A stretch of 64,000 nt of DNA, from contig JAWKPA010000013.1 of assembly GCA_041390905.1 (NCBI GenBank), positions 186,001 through 250,000 on the forward strand, given 5' to 3'. The notes beneath the pieces are model-generated. The model was given only the letters and a program-made list of their open reading frames with translations, did no database searches and was not told where the DNA came from. Positions 17,224 to 25,818 of this stretch are shown in pieces (within the stretch, counting starts at the first letter, position 1; each line of letters begins with the position of its first letter). A program made the translations under genes and the position numbers. The stretch comes from JACKCD01 sp041390905. GTDB lineage: Bacteria; Chloroflexota; Anaerolineae; Promineifilales; Promineifilaceae.

Positions 17224-18675
17224 ATGACGAAGTACCGGATCCCATATATTGCAACAATAAGCCTGGCGGGGATATTGCTTGTGGCGTGGGCGGCGGCTCG
17301 CTTTCAGGCAGAGGATCCCTGGCTGTTTTTGACGTTCCTGCTGCTGGTGGCAGCGGCTCAGGTGGCGTCCAACGTTAGCAAGCATATTAAAGTTACTTTT
17401 AGCCTGGCAACGGCCGTTTCTTTAGCCACAGTGGTTGTGTTTGGGCTGGAAGCCGGGGTTTTGCTTGCCACCGTTGAGAACATCATCATTTGGCTATTCA
17501 ATATTTTCGCCCGGCGCGACAATTGGGTAGGGAGCTGCCAACAGCTATTTTTTAACAGCGGGATTCACACGATTGCCACATTTTTGGGCGGCTCAGTGCT
17601 GCTCTTTTTGCTGGGCTGGTTCCGTGACCCGCTTATTGGGCCAATGTTAGCCTGGTTTATAACGGCCGTTCTCTACGACCAAATCAACATCACCCTGCTT
17701 GCCCTTGTCATATACCTGCAACAAGGCATCGCTCCACGCCAATTTTGGCTACAGCAACGCAACGCCATTGTCCTGGACATCAGCAACATAGCCATCCTGG
17801 GGTTACTCCTCACCATCGCCAGCACAGCACTTGGCGTTTGGGGGATTTTGCTCTTTATTTTCCCCTTGCTGCTGGCAAGCTACGCCATTTACCTGTACAT
17901 GAACGAAACCAACAAGCAAATGGCCGTTATTCAGCAGCAGGCTGATGTGCTGGCCGAGACAAACCGCAGCATGGAAGCCTGGTCGCGGGAAAAAGCACGC
18001 TTTATGGCGGTGCTATCTCACGACATGCGTAACTCGCTCAATGCCATCCGTCTTTACGGTGAAACGCTCAAAGAGCTTGAGGAACTGCCCTTTGCCAAAC
18101 GGCAGCGAATGGCAAAGGTTATTCTGTTAAGCGAACATGACCTGACTTCGGCCGTTGACAACATGCTGGAAATTGAGCGGATGCAGGCCGGTGAGCCACT
18201 GCGGTTAAGTCTGACACAGGTCAATATGGCGGAACTGATTCATGACGCTGTGGCAATGCAGGTCATGGAGGCCAGCGATAAAGAGATTGACATTTTTGTG
18301 GATGATGAGTTGGCTAATGTGCAGATTGAGGGCGACAAGCTGCTGTTGATGCGGGTACTGACCAATCTGCTGTCTAATGGGGTGAAGTATACGCCGCAGG
18401 GCGGGTCGCTGTCGGTGACGCTGGTGCCACAGGCCGGGATGGTGGAGATTGGCATTGCCGATACCGGATATGGTATTCCACGTGGGGAGATGGACAATAT
18501 TTTCAAGCCGTTTTATCGGGTGCCAAAGCATGAGCAGCAGGCCAAAGGGACAGGTTTGGGGTTAGCCATTGTTAAGCATTATGTTGAAGCGCATCGAGGG
18601 AAGATTGTGGTGGATAGCCAGGAAGGGCGTGGGAGCGTCTTTTCGATTCAGCTACCTGTTTTGCAGACAAAATAG
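17224..18675 (+). CDS. Membrane sensor histidine kinase with multi-helix sensor
   Basis: 483 residues. The N-terminal half (about 8-225) has six to seven transmembrane helices with almost no extracytoplasmic domain, so the signal is likely membrane-borne or small. A short coiled segment (about 228-255) links to HisKA with phospho-acceptor H266 in LSHDMRNSLNAIRLY. The ATPase domain has the N box (LTNLLSNGVKYTPQGG), G1 (DTGYGIP) and G2 (GTGLGLAIV). No partner response regulator adjoins. It lies directly before the two subtilase genes and shares a GTACT palindrome with them, so it may control or sense their activity; that is inference. The ATG has only a weak ribosome site. Confidence 0.88.
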   Translation: MTKYRIPYIATISLAGILLVAWAAARFQAEDPWLFLTFLLLVAAAQVASNVSKHIKVTFSLATAVSLATVVVFGLEAGVLLATVENIIIWLFNIFARRDNWVGSCQQLFFNSGIHTIATFLGGSVLLFLLGWFRDPLIGPMLAWFITAVLYDQINITLLALVIYLQQGIAPRQFWLQQRNAIVLDISNIAILGLLLTIASTALGVWGILLFIFPLLLASYAIYLYMNETNKQMAVIQQQADVLAETNRSMEAWSREKARFMAVLSHDMRNSLNAIRLYGETLKELEELPFAKRQRMAKVILLSEHDLTSAVDNMLEIERMQAGEPLRLSLTQVNMAELIHDAVAMQVMEASDKEIDIFVDDELANVQIEGDKLLLMRVLTNLLSNGVKYTPQGGSLSVTLVPQAGMVEIGIADTGYGIPRGEMDNIFKPFYRVPKHEQQAKGTGLGLAIVKHYVEAHRGKIVVDSQEGRGSVFSIQLPVLQTK

Positions 18676-18949
18676 CATGATTGGGGTGGCTTGCCGGAGA
18701 AAGAAAATGGCAGCGCGGCTAACGCGGATCAGTTTGACATTTTGTACACAGCGACAACGAATAAACGAATCATTTTGTCCCTTTTTACAGCGTATCATTA
18801 AAGGGAGGAGACTGCTTGAACACGCTTCCCCACTTGATTGAGCAGATACATAAAAAATAAAAAATTCGCGTCATCTGCGCATCTATTCAGACTTCTCCAC
18901 ACTTCTCTGGACGAGCGGGATTTAGACAACGGCCGTTTATCACACCTGA

Positions 18950-18986
18950 CCTCATGTAGCATTTTGAGTGCTGCATGAGGTTTTTT
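18950..18986 (+). terminator. Rho-independent terminator
   Basis: CCTCATGTAGCA pairs with TGCTGCATGAGG around an ATTTTGAG-type loop, followed by six T residues. It isolates subtilase 1 from upstream transcription. Confidence 0.85.
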
Positions 18987-19002
18987 GATTTTAACGGACT
19001 TT

Positions 19003-19063
19003 GTAATGAACGCTGTTTACAATGTAGTACCGTAGAGCTATGACCAGAGTACTGGTACTCTGG
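19003..19063 (+). promoter_or_regulatory. Subtilase 1 promoter/operator region with 20-bp palindrome
   Basis: CCAGAGTAC-TG-GTACTCTGG (19044-19063) has perfect 9-bp arms. The region TTGTAATG ... TAGTAC ... AGAGCTAT-AC aligns with the stretch before subtilase 2 (22245-22300), so the control region was duplicated with the gene and has been kept. Confidence 0.5.
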
Positions 19064-19076
19064 TTGGGAGACCTGA

Positions 19077-22031
19077 ATGATGTTGCGACAACAACGATTT
19101 ACCATTTTCTTGTTCTGTGTGCTGGTACTATTCAGCCTAAGCCAGGCCCCTCGTCTCAATGCTGCTCCCATTGCTCCTGTCACCGCAACCACAGTCGTTC
19201 CCAGCAAGATGGACCGGGCTTTGCGCCAAATTATTGACGAACGTGCCACAACGGCCGTTTCTGTCATCATCCAAAAGCAAAAAACGGCCGTTTCTGCCGA
19301 AGCCGCTGTAGTTGCAGCCGGCGGGCAGGTTGGCAAGCCATTGCCAATCATCAACGGATTTGCCGCCACGCTGCCCACAACGGCCGTTTTGCAACTCGCC
19401 CAACACCCCGCCATCAAATACATTTCCCTGGATGCCACCGTTTCCACCACCGCCGTCACCCAGTTTAGCAACTTGTTGAGCAACCCCGGTTTTGAGGAAG
19501 GCACCGCTGGCTGGGATGTGTGGGGCGAAGCGGCCATGCCCGTGGCCGATGCCCATTCAGGCGGTCAGGCACTGCGCGTTGGGGCGGTTGAAGGGGGAAG
19601 TGGTCAGGTAGTAACGGCCGTTTCCGACCAAACCTACACCCTCAACGGCTGGTTTAAAGTCAGCGACAACCCCGTTTGGGCCGGGTTTGGCCTCGACTTT
19701 CTCGACAGTAACTACAACGAAATCAGCGAACTGCTGCGAACCGTCAACACCACCGACTATCAGCAATTCAGTTTGTCGGGCGAAGCACCCGCCGGAACCG
19801 CCTACATCCGCTTTTGGATGTGGAAAAGCGGCAGCAGCGGCTACCTTTTGGCCGACGATTTAAGCGTGTCGGGTTCAATGGCGTTGGAAAACCCCGGTTT
19901 TGAAACCGGGCTTGCCAGTTGGTATGTTGATGGTGACGTGGCCTTGACCAGCAGCGGCCACAGCGGCAGCCAGGCCGTTCGCATTGGCACCAACACCGGC
20001 GGCGTTAGCAATAATGTGCTGATCAATGTGGTGCCTAACCAGACGGTGAACTTTACCGGCTGGTTCCGCGTGAAGGACAACCCGGAATGGGCCGGTTTTG
20101 GCATTGATTTTCTTGATAGCAATCAGGAAGAGATCAACGATGTGCTGTTGCCCATTACCAACGACCGCTCCTATCAACAGTTTACCGTTTCTGGCACGGC
20201 TCCGGCCGGCAGCCGCTATGCGCGGGTCTGGGTTGCCAAAAATGGTGTCAATGGTTACCTTGACGTAGACGACTTGGCCGTTTCCAAGGCGACGATGGTG
20301 GAAAATCCTAGCTTTGAAATGGAGTTAACCGGTTGGGACGCCAATGGGGCGGCAGTTCTGGTGGGCGATGCCCACAGCGGTGGCGGCGCGGTAGCCTTAG
20401 GCACAGGCTTTGGCTCAATTGGTCAATATGATTTGCCCAAGGGGCAGCCGGGAGAAGCGTTTGCCGTAACGGGTTGGTTCAAAACCACGGGCAGCAGCGA
20501 CTGGGCTGGCTTTGGGCTAGACTTTCTGGATGCCAATGATGTGGAGTTGGGTGAGGTGTATCGGCAGGTGCCACAAACGGCCGTTTATACCCCCTATGTC
20601 GTCACCGGCACCGCCCCCGCTGGCACCGACCGCCTGCGCGTTTGGGTTGTCAATGTGGGGGATGGTGGCATCCTTTACGTAGACGACATCGAGCTTACGC
20701 TTGACATCCCCACCCCGGAGATTGACGATTATTTAGAAGTAACCGGCGTGGATCAGCTTCACGCCCACGGCATTGATGGCTCTGGCGTGACCGTTGCCCT
20801 GGTGGACACCGGCGTTAACAGCAGCCCGCTGGGGCGCAGCGTGTCCGCCCGATTCAACGCTGCTCCCGGTTCCGACACAGATGCCCACGGTCACGGCACC
20901 TTTATGGCCGGCGTGGTTGGCAGCCATGCCCGCGATGGCAGCGGCGATTTTATCGGCGTGGCACCCGGTGCTGATCTGGTGAGTGTGCGTGTGCTGGACA
21001 GCGAAGGCAAGGGTACGGTTTCCGATATTGTTGCCGGGTTGGATTGGGTGATGCAGCATCACGAAGCCCACAACATTCGCGTGGTCAACTTGTCACTTTC
21101 TGGCCCGGTGACTGGCCCCTATTGGGAAAACCCGCTCAATCAGGCGGTGGAAGCATTGTGGGATGCCGGGATTGTGGTGGTGGTGGCGGGTGGCAACACC
21201 GGGCCAAAGGCTGGCTCGATTACAACCCCTGGCAATGACCCCTTTGTGATTACCGTTGGGGCATTTACCGATAACTACACCCCGGCTGACCCCACCGATG
21301 ACTATATTCCTGACTTTAGCGCGGCCGGCCCAACGGAAGCAGGCTTTATCAAACCTGATGTGTTGGCACCGGGGGCGCACGTGCTAATGTATGTGGCTCC
21401 CGATTCCAACTGGGCCACGGCTTATCCCAGCTTGCAGCGGGGCAGCAATGGGCTGTACCAAAGCTCAGGTACGTCGGTGGCGGCGGCGGTGACAAGCGGC
21501 ATTGTGGCGCTGATGCTGGATGAGAACCCGGCGCTGACGCCGAATGAGGTAAAGCAGCGGTTAATGGCGGGGGCAGAAACGGCCGTTAATCCCGACGGCA
21601 CCCTCGCTTACCCCATCTTCCAGCAGGGAGCCGGGCGCGTGTGGGCACCCAATGCCGTTTGGGGCAACTACCCCGGTGAAGCCAACATGGGCATGACCCC
21701 CGGCGAACCCTATGTGGGGCGCGTCGTTTACGACGATGCGCGTCAGGGATACGTGCTGGTTGATGAAAATCGCAACCCCCTGCCCACCGGGCAAGATTAC
21801 TTCTGGGACGGTGGCTTTTACTGGAATGGCGGTTTCTACTGGAATGGTGGCTTTTACTGGAATGGCGGTTTCTATTGGAACGGCGGCTTTTACTGGAATG
21901 GCGGTTTCTACTGGAACGGCAGCTACTTTTCCAACAGCGGTTTTTATTGGAACGGCAGCGATTATTGGAATGGCAGCCATTACTGGAATGGTAACGATTA
22001 CTGGAATGGCTTTACGTTAGCCCAGCCGTAG
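19077..22031 (+). CDS. Secreted subtilisin-like (S8) protease with jelly-roll modules and WNGGFY repeats
   Basis: 984 residues. A signal peptide (about 1-29) is followed by an inhibitor-I9-like propeptide (SVIIQKQ ... GGQVGKPLPIINGFAATLP). Three related carbohydrate-binding-like jelly-roll modules follow (about 131-260, 270-395, 408-545; each starting NPGFE/NPSFE and ending in a YLLADDLSV-type strand). The S8 catalytic domain has D577 (VDTG), H606 (GHGT) and S800 (GTSVA). The C-terminal 80 residues are an aromatic repeat, GGFYWN six times, then degenerate YWNGS/YWNGN units. The binding modules lie between propeptide and protease, which is unusual. GGAG precedes the ATG at 19077; ATG 19080 is equally possible. 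No LPXTG or transmembrane anchor is seen. Confidence 0.92.
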   Translation: MMLRQQRFTIFLFCVLVLFSLSQAPRLNAAPIAPVTATTVVPSKMDRALRQIIDERATTAVSVIIQKQKTAVSAEAAVVAAGGQVGKPLPIINGFAATLPTTAVLQLAQHPAIKYISLDATVSTTAVTQFSNLLSNPGFEEGTAGWDVWGEAAMPVADAHSGGQALRVGAVEGGSGQVVTAVSDQTYTLNGWFKVSDNPVWAGFGLDFLDSNYNEISELLRTVNTTDYQQFSLSGEAPAGTAYIRFWMWKSGSSGYLLADDLSVSGSMALENPGFETGLASWYVDGDVALTSSGHSGSQAVRIGTNTGGVSNNVLINVVPNQTVNFTGWFRVKDNPEWAGFGIDFLDSNQEEINDVLLPITNDRSYQQFTVSGTAPAGSRYARVWVAKNGVNGYLDVDDLAVSKATMVENPSFEMELTGWDANGAAVLVGDAHSGGGAVALGTGFGSIGQYDLPKGQPGEAFAVTGWFKTTGSSDWAGFGLDFLDANDVELGEVYRQVPQTAVYTPYVVTGTAPAGTDRLRVWVVNVGDGGILYVDDIELTLDIPTPEIDDYLEVTGVDQLHAHGIDGSGVTVALVDTGVNSSPLGRSVSARFNAAPGSDTDAHGHGTFMAGVVGSHARDGSGDFIGVAPGADLVSVRVLDSEGKGTVSDIVAGLDWVMQHHEAHNIRVVNLSLSGPVTGPYWENPLNQAVEALWDAGIVVVVAGGNTGPKAGSITTPGNDPFVITVGAFTDNYTPADPTDDYIPDFSAAGPTEAGFIKPDVLAPGAHVLMYVAPDSNWATAYPSLQRGSNGLYQSSGTSVAAAVTSGIVALMLDENPALTPNEVKQRLMAGAETAVNPDGTLAYPIFQQGAGRVWAPNAVWGNYPGEANMGMTPGEPYVGRVVYDDARQGYVLVDENRNPLPTGQDYFWDGGFYWNGGFYWNGGFYWNGGFYWNGGFYWNGGFYWNGSYFSNSGFYWNGSDYWNGSHYWNGNDYWNGFTLAQP
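21799..22017 (+). repeat. 18-bp tandem coding repeat (GGFYWN)
   Basis: Six near-identical 18-bp units encode GGFYWN, then five diverged units ending in YWNG. Third-codon positions vary between units (TTT/TTC, TAC/TAT, AAT/AAC), so the protein sequence, not only the DNA, appears to be under selection. Confidence 0.9.
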
Positions 22032-22034
22032 CGA

Positions 22035-22177
22035 TACTGCCAACGGTCATAACCTGACATTTTGTTTTTTGGCTTCAAGTGGCAAGTAACAGGTCGCAAG
22101 TCTGGTCAGCAAACAAGACTTGCAACTTGCGACTTGACACTTGTAAGCAAAAGAATGTGACTTTATGACCTTGACGA
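22035..22177. mobile_element. 143-bp MITE-like element, copy 1
   Basis: The ends are imperfect inverted repeats: GGTCATAACCTGACATT on the left and the complement of AATGTGACTTTATGACC on the right. The interior is a palindrome of AAGTGGCAAGT/ACTTGCGACTT units. Copy 2 at 45986-46128 has the same length and the same end sequences. No coding capacity. It begins 3 bp after the subtilase 1 stop. Confidence 0.75.
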
Positions 22178-22192
22178 TATAAGTCAAAATTG

Positions 22193-22238
22193 ACACCTAT
22201 CTACAGGACTTTGGTACTGTAGATAGGTGTTTGTTTTT
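22193..22238 (+). terminator. Rho-independent terminator after subtilase 1
   Basis: ACACCTATCTACA and TGTAGATAGGTGT form a 13-bp perfect stem, followed by TTGTTTTT. Confidence 0.85.
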
Positions 22239-22244
22239 AACCCA

Positions 22245-22300
22245 AATTGTAATGCGAGCGGGGTACTCTAGTACTCAAGAGCTATTACTTACTGGGGTAC
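22245..22300 (+). promoter_or_regulatory. Subtilase 2 promoter/operator region
   Basis: TTGTAATG, a GTACT-CT-AGTAC palindrome (22263-22274) and AAGAGCTATTAC align with the subtilase 1 control region. The arrangement terminator, then about 90 bp, then start codon is the same for both genes. Confidence 0.5.
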
Positions 22301-22329
22301 GAGCTGCTCCAAACCAGGAGAAATGTGAA

Positions 22330-25300
22330 ATGGTAAACCGACTGCTGTTTTTAATAAGTTTGCTTACTTTCATGGTGATTTTACCCGCTAGTCAAACGCT
22401 GGCGGCGGCGACGACACAGGCACCGCACGCTGCGGCAACCATTGACCCAACGCTGCGTGAGCTGGTTGAGGCGGGAACAGAAACGGCCGTTTCTGTCATC
22501 GTGCAAAAATATCCCGGCCAAACGGCGTCGGTTGAAGCGTATGTCGCCGAGTTGGGTGGGCAGGTGACGTTAGACCTGCCGATTATTAACGGGTTTGCGG
22601 CCACGTTGCCGGGAACGGCCGTTAATCAACTTGCCCAACACCCCTACGTCAAACACATCTCCCCTGATGCGGAACTCAACAAAAGCGATGCCATCATTGT
22701 TGAACGACCCGACGGTGATACGGTGGTAGCCGAGCCAATAGATGCGGAACCGGTTGACGTGCGCCCCGGTGACAAAGGGGATTTTTCTAACCCCGTTGTC
22801 GGCGGCATTGTAGAGGCACCAAACGTGGAAGCGGTTAGCCAGGTGCAAAACGCTGGACGTGCAGCCGCGAAAGATGGGTTGCAAACTACCCGGCCTGCTA
22901 TGACGACGGCCGGCCGTTCTGCCTTGTCTAAAGAGCGCCAGGCACCGATGATGCAAACCAATGGCACCAGCAATATGACAGGCAATCTGTTGGCGAACCC
23001 TGGCTTTGAAAGCGGCCTTGATCCCTGGTCGCCCTGGGGCAGCAGCTACACCATCACCAATGATGCCCATTCTGGCTCCCAGGCACTCCGTTTGGGTTCT
23101 GGTGGCAGTGAAGTAGACCAATACCCTGTGGTGCGCGAAGGGGATACGGTGACGTTTTCCCTGTGGGGCAAAGAGTCAGGCAACCCCGGCTGGAGTGAGA
23201 TTGGGCTGCATTTTTATGACAACAACAGCAGTTGGGTTGGTGCCACGGCCTATGTTGAAATTACGGGAACCAGCTATAAACAATTTTCAGTAACGGCCGT
23301 TGCCCCCGCAGGTGCCACAGGCGTTGCCGCCTGGGTGTGGACAGATGGGTATAATGGCGGGTCCTTGCTGATAGACGATGCCAGTGTTACCGTTTCCATG
23401 CCGCAGACGGGCGTTAATCTGCTGAAAAACAGTAGTTTTGAGACAGGTTCCACCAGTTGGTATACCAATAATGCGTCCGTTGTAACCACGCCCACCCAAT
23501 CTGGCAGCAAGGCCATGCAGGTGAATGAAGCGCAGGGGTCGGCACGCCAATATATGGCCGCCGTGCCGGGCAGCAGCTATACGTTTACGGCCTATCTGCG
23601 CATTGCCAATTCCCCCAAGACGCCGCAAATAGGCATTTCATTCTATGATGCAAACTGGAACTTTCTTGCCGACAGCTACTATGTGGCGAGCAGCACCTCT
23701 TATACCAAAACCGACATTTCCATTGTGGCACCCGACGATGCCGTGTGGCTTGAAGCATGGGCATTGAACTACCAGTCAGGGTGGGGGAAGATGTATGTGG
23801 ACAATACCAGCCTGGTGATGAGCGTGCCGGAAAAGATCAAAGCTGCGGCACCGAACCTGCTGGATAATGAAGGGTTTGAAAGCTATTTGACCGATTGGAC
23901 AACCTGGGATGCTGTTAGCAGCAGCACCAACAAACGGTCTGGCTCGCGGGCATTGGCAACAGGTACAGCAGGTGGGGGGCTAGGCCAGCGGCGTTTGGCT
24001 GTTCCGGGAGAAACGTACCGGATGGCGGGCTGGACGATGGTGTTGGGATCTGTCAATGGGGCGACAATGGGTTTAACGTTCCGGGATGCTAGTGGCAACC
24101 GGGTGGCGACGGATTACCGGGTTGTGAAGGATACAAGCTACACGCTGCGGGAAGTAACGGCCGTTGCGCCTCCCAATGCCATGTGGGTTGACGGCTGGGT
24201 AGAAAACTATAACGGTGGCATCCTCTATGCCGACGACATGATCTTTACCTCTTCCTATCGCGCCCACAACGTAGTTCCAACTGATTATCTGGACGTAACC
24301 GGTGCTTCGGCACTGCACAGCCGGGGCATTGATGGCACGGGCATCGGTGTAGCGGTTGTGGACACAGGGGTTGATGCCAGCTATCTTGGCAAAAGCAACC
24401 GCGCCCAATACAGTGCCGTTGCTGGCGGCTATGGCGATGCTAATGGTCATGGCACCTTTATGGCTGGGATTATTAGCAACCAGGGGACAAGCAGCATTGC
24501 TCCCGGAGCCAATATCATCAACGTGCGTGTGCTGGATGCAGAAGGGAAAGGCACCTATTCACAGGTTATTAGCGGTCTGAACTGGATTTTAACTTACCGC
24601 AATACCTACAACATTCGCGTGGTCAATTTGTCGCTTATGGGGCCGGTAACTGGGCCTTATTGGGATAACCCGCTGAATGTAGCGGTGGAGGCATTGTGGA
24701 ATGCTGGGGTTGTGGTGGTGGCTGCGGCCGGCAACACGGGGCCAAAAGCTGGTTCTGTGACCACGCCTGGTAATGACCCCTTTGTCATTACGGCGGGTTC
24801 CTTTACCGATAACTATACGCCCAATGACAGCAGTGATGATTATATCCCGGCGTTTAGCGGCGCTGGACCGACCGAAGCTGGCTTTATTAAGCCAGACGTG
24901 GTGGCAGCGGGTGCCCACATTTTGATGAAGGTGCCGCCGACCGGGGTGTGGGCAAACCAACATGCAGATTTGTACTATGGGCGCGGGCTGTATTTGGGGG
25001 CTGGTACGTCGGTGTCAACGGCCGTTACTTCCGGTGCCGTGGCGTTGATGCTGGATCAGAACCCGAATTTGACCCCCAATCAGGTGAAGCAGCGGTTGAT
25101 GGCAAGTGCCAAAACGGCCGTTAACCCCAACGGCACCCTCGCCTACAGCATCTTCCAACAGGGAGCCGGGCGCATATCGGCCTCCGACGCTGCGCTGGGC
25201 AACTATTCCGGCCAGGCCAACATGGGCATGACCCCCGGCGGCCAATACGTCGGGCGCGCTATCTACGATACCCAGCAAAAGGGATACCGTCTGGTTGACG

Positions 25301-25560
25301 AAAACCGCAACCCGCTGCCCGCCGGGCAAGATTACTTCTGGGATGGTGGCTTCTACTGGAACGGCGGCTTCTACTGGAACGGTGGCTTCTACTGGAACGG
25401 CGGCTTCTACTGGAACGGCGGCTTCTACTGGAACGGTGGTTTCTACTGGAACGGCACCTACTTCACAAACGCCGGTTTCTACTGGAACGGCACCGATTAC
25501 TGGGTTGGCGACCATTACTGGAGTGGCAATAATTACTGGACGGGTTTTGTTAACGAGTAA
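22330..25560 (+). CDS. Second secreted S8 subtilase with jelly-roll modules and WNGGFY repeats
   Basis: 1076 residues, a paralogue of the preceding protease. The order is signal peptide (about 1-27), I9-like propeptide (SVIVQKYPGQTAS ... LPIINGFAATLPG), an extra acidic/Ala-rich linker of about 100 residues absent from the first copy, and three jelly-roll modules (NPGFES, NSSFET, NEGFES). The catalytic domain has D678, H707 (ANGHGTFMAG) and S894 (GAGTSVSTA). The same GGFYWN tail starts near residue 1003. ATG 22330 with AGGAG 10 bp upstream is preferred over the longer frame from 22231, which runs through the promoter. A terminator follows. The pair is a tandem duplication with strong divergence of the binding modules. 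Confidence 0.92.
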   Translation: MVNRLLFLISLLTFMVILPASQTLAAATTQAPHAAATIDPTLRELVEAGTETAVSVIVQKYPGQTASVEAYVAELGGQVTLDLPIINGFAATLPGTAVNQLAQHPYVKHISPDAELNKSDAIIVERPDGDTVVAEPIDAEPVDVRPGDKGDFSNPVVGGIVEAPNVEAVSQVQNAGRAAAKDGLQTTRPAMTTAGRSALSKERQAPMMQTNGTSNMTGNLLANPGFESGLDPWSPWGSSYTITNDAHSGSQALRLGSGGSEVDQYPVVREGDTVTFSLWGKESGNPGWSEIGLHFYDNNSSWVGATAYVEITGTSYKQFSVTAVAPAGATGVAAWVWTDGYNGGSLLIDDASVTVSMPQTGVNLLKNSSFETGSTSWYTNNASVVTTPTQSGSKAMQVNEAQGSARQYMAAVPGSSYTFTAYLRIANSPKTPQIGISFYDANWNFLADSYYVASSTSYTKTDISIVAPDDAVWLEAWALNYQSGWGKMYVDNTSLVMSVPEKIKAAAPNLLDNEGFESYLTDWTTWDAVSSSTNKRSGSRALATGTAGGGLGQRRLAVPGETYRMAGWTMVLGSVNGATMGLTFRDASGNRVATDYRVVKDTSYTLREVTAVAPPNAMWVDGWVENYNGGILYADDMIFTSSYRAHNVVPTDYLDVTGASALHSRGIDGTGIGVAVVDTGVDASYLGKSNRAQYSAVAGGYGDANGHGTFMAGIISNQGTSSIAPGANIINVRVLDAEGKGTYSQVISGLNWILTYRNTYNIRVVNLSLMGPVTGPYWDNPLNVAVEALWNAGVVVVAAAGNTGPKAGSVTTPGNDPFVITAGSFTDNYTPNDSSDDYIPAFSGAGPTEAGFIKPDVVAAGAHILMKVPPTGVWANQHADLYYGRGLYLGAGTSVSTAVTSGAVALMLDQNPNLTPNQVKQRLMASAKTAVNPNGTLAYSIFQQGAGRISASDAALGNYSGQANMGMTPGGQYVGRAIYDTQQKGYRLVDENRNPLPAGQDYFWDGGFYWNGGFYWNGGFYWNGGFYWNGGFYWNGGFYWNGTYFTNAGFYWNGTDYWVGDHYWSGNNYWTGFVNE
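25336..25545 (+). repeat. 18-bp tandem coding repeat (GGFYWN), second copy
   Basis: Six GGFYWN units, then TYFTNAGFYWNG, TDYWVG, DHYWSG and NNYWTG. The order of perfect and degenerate units matches the first subtilase. Confidence 0.9.
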
Positions 25561-25602
25561 CGCGACAACTTGTCTCGACAACCCTTCATGATAAACGCAA
25601 AA

Positions 25603-25625
25603 AGCCCGGTTAGCCGGGCTTTTTT
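25603..25625 (+). terminator. Rho-independent terminator after subtilase 2
   Basis: AGCCCGG-TTAG-CCGGGCT followed by a T run. Confidence 0.92.
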
Positions 25626-25690
25626 GCATTCACATGCGGTATCTTTTTAATTTACCCAAGTTGCCACCGTGAAGAAACAAGAATGAAAAC

Positions 25691-25800
25691 ATGTCATTTC
25701 GACCCTTCGGCAGCCTCAGGGCAGGCTCAGTCTTCGAGGAGAAATCTTTGTTTTGAGCAAAAAACCAGGCAAGATTTCTCGGAGGAACTCGGAATGACAT
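25691..25800. repeat. ATGTCATTTCGA inverted element
   Basis: ATGTCATTTCGA ... CTTCGAGGAGAAATC on the left and GATTTCTCGGAGGA ... GGAATGACAT on the right. It is the same family as the element nested at 9552-9637 but with a longer interior. Confidence 0.75.
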
Positions 25801-25818
25801 GTCGAGTAGCAGCTTGGG

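Larger units (their letters stand above)
18676..19076. other. Intergenic region before subtilase 1
   Basis: About 400 bp. The first 270 bp show nothing convincing apart from ACGCGGAT-like units and an AACGGCCGTT near 18929. A terminator (18950-18986) and the subtilase promoter region follow. Confidence 0.7.

Noticed and set aside
21799..22017. 18-bp tandem units as a non-coding satellite
   Set aside because: They are in frame, lack stops and conserve the peptide while varying at synonymous positions.
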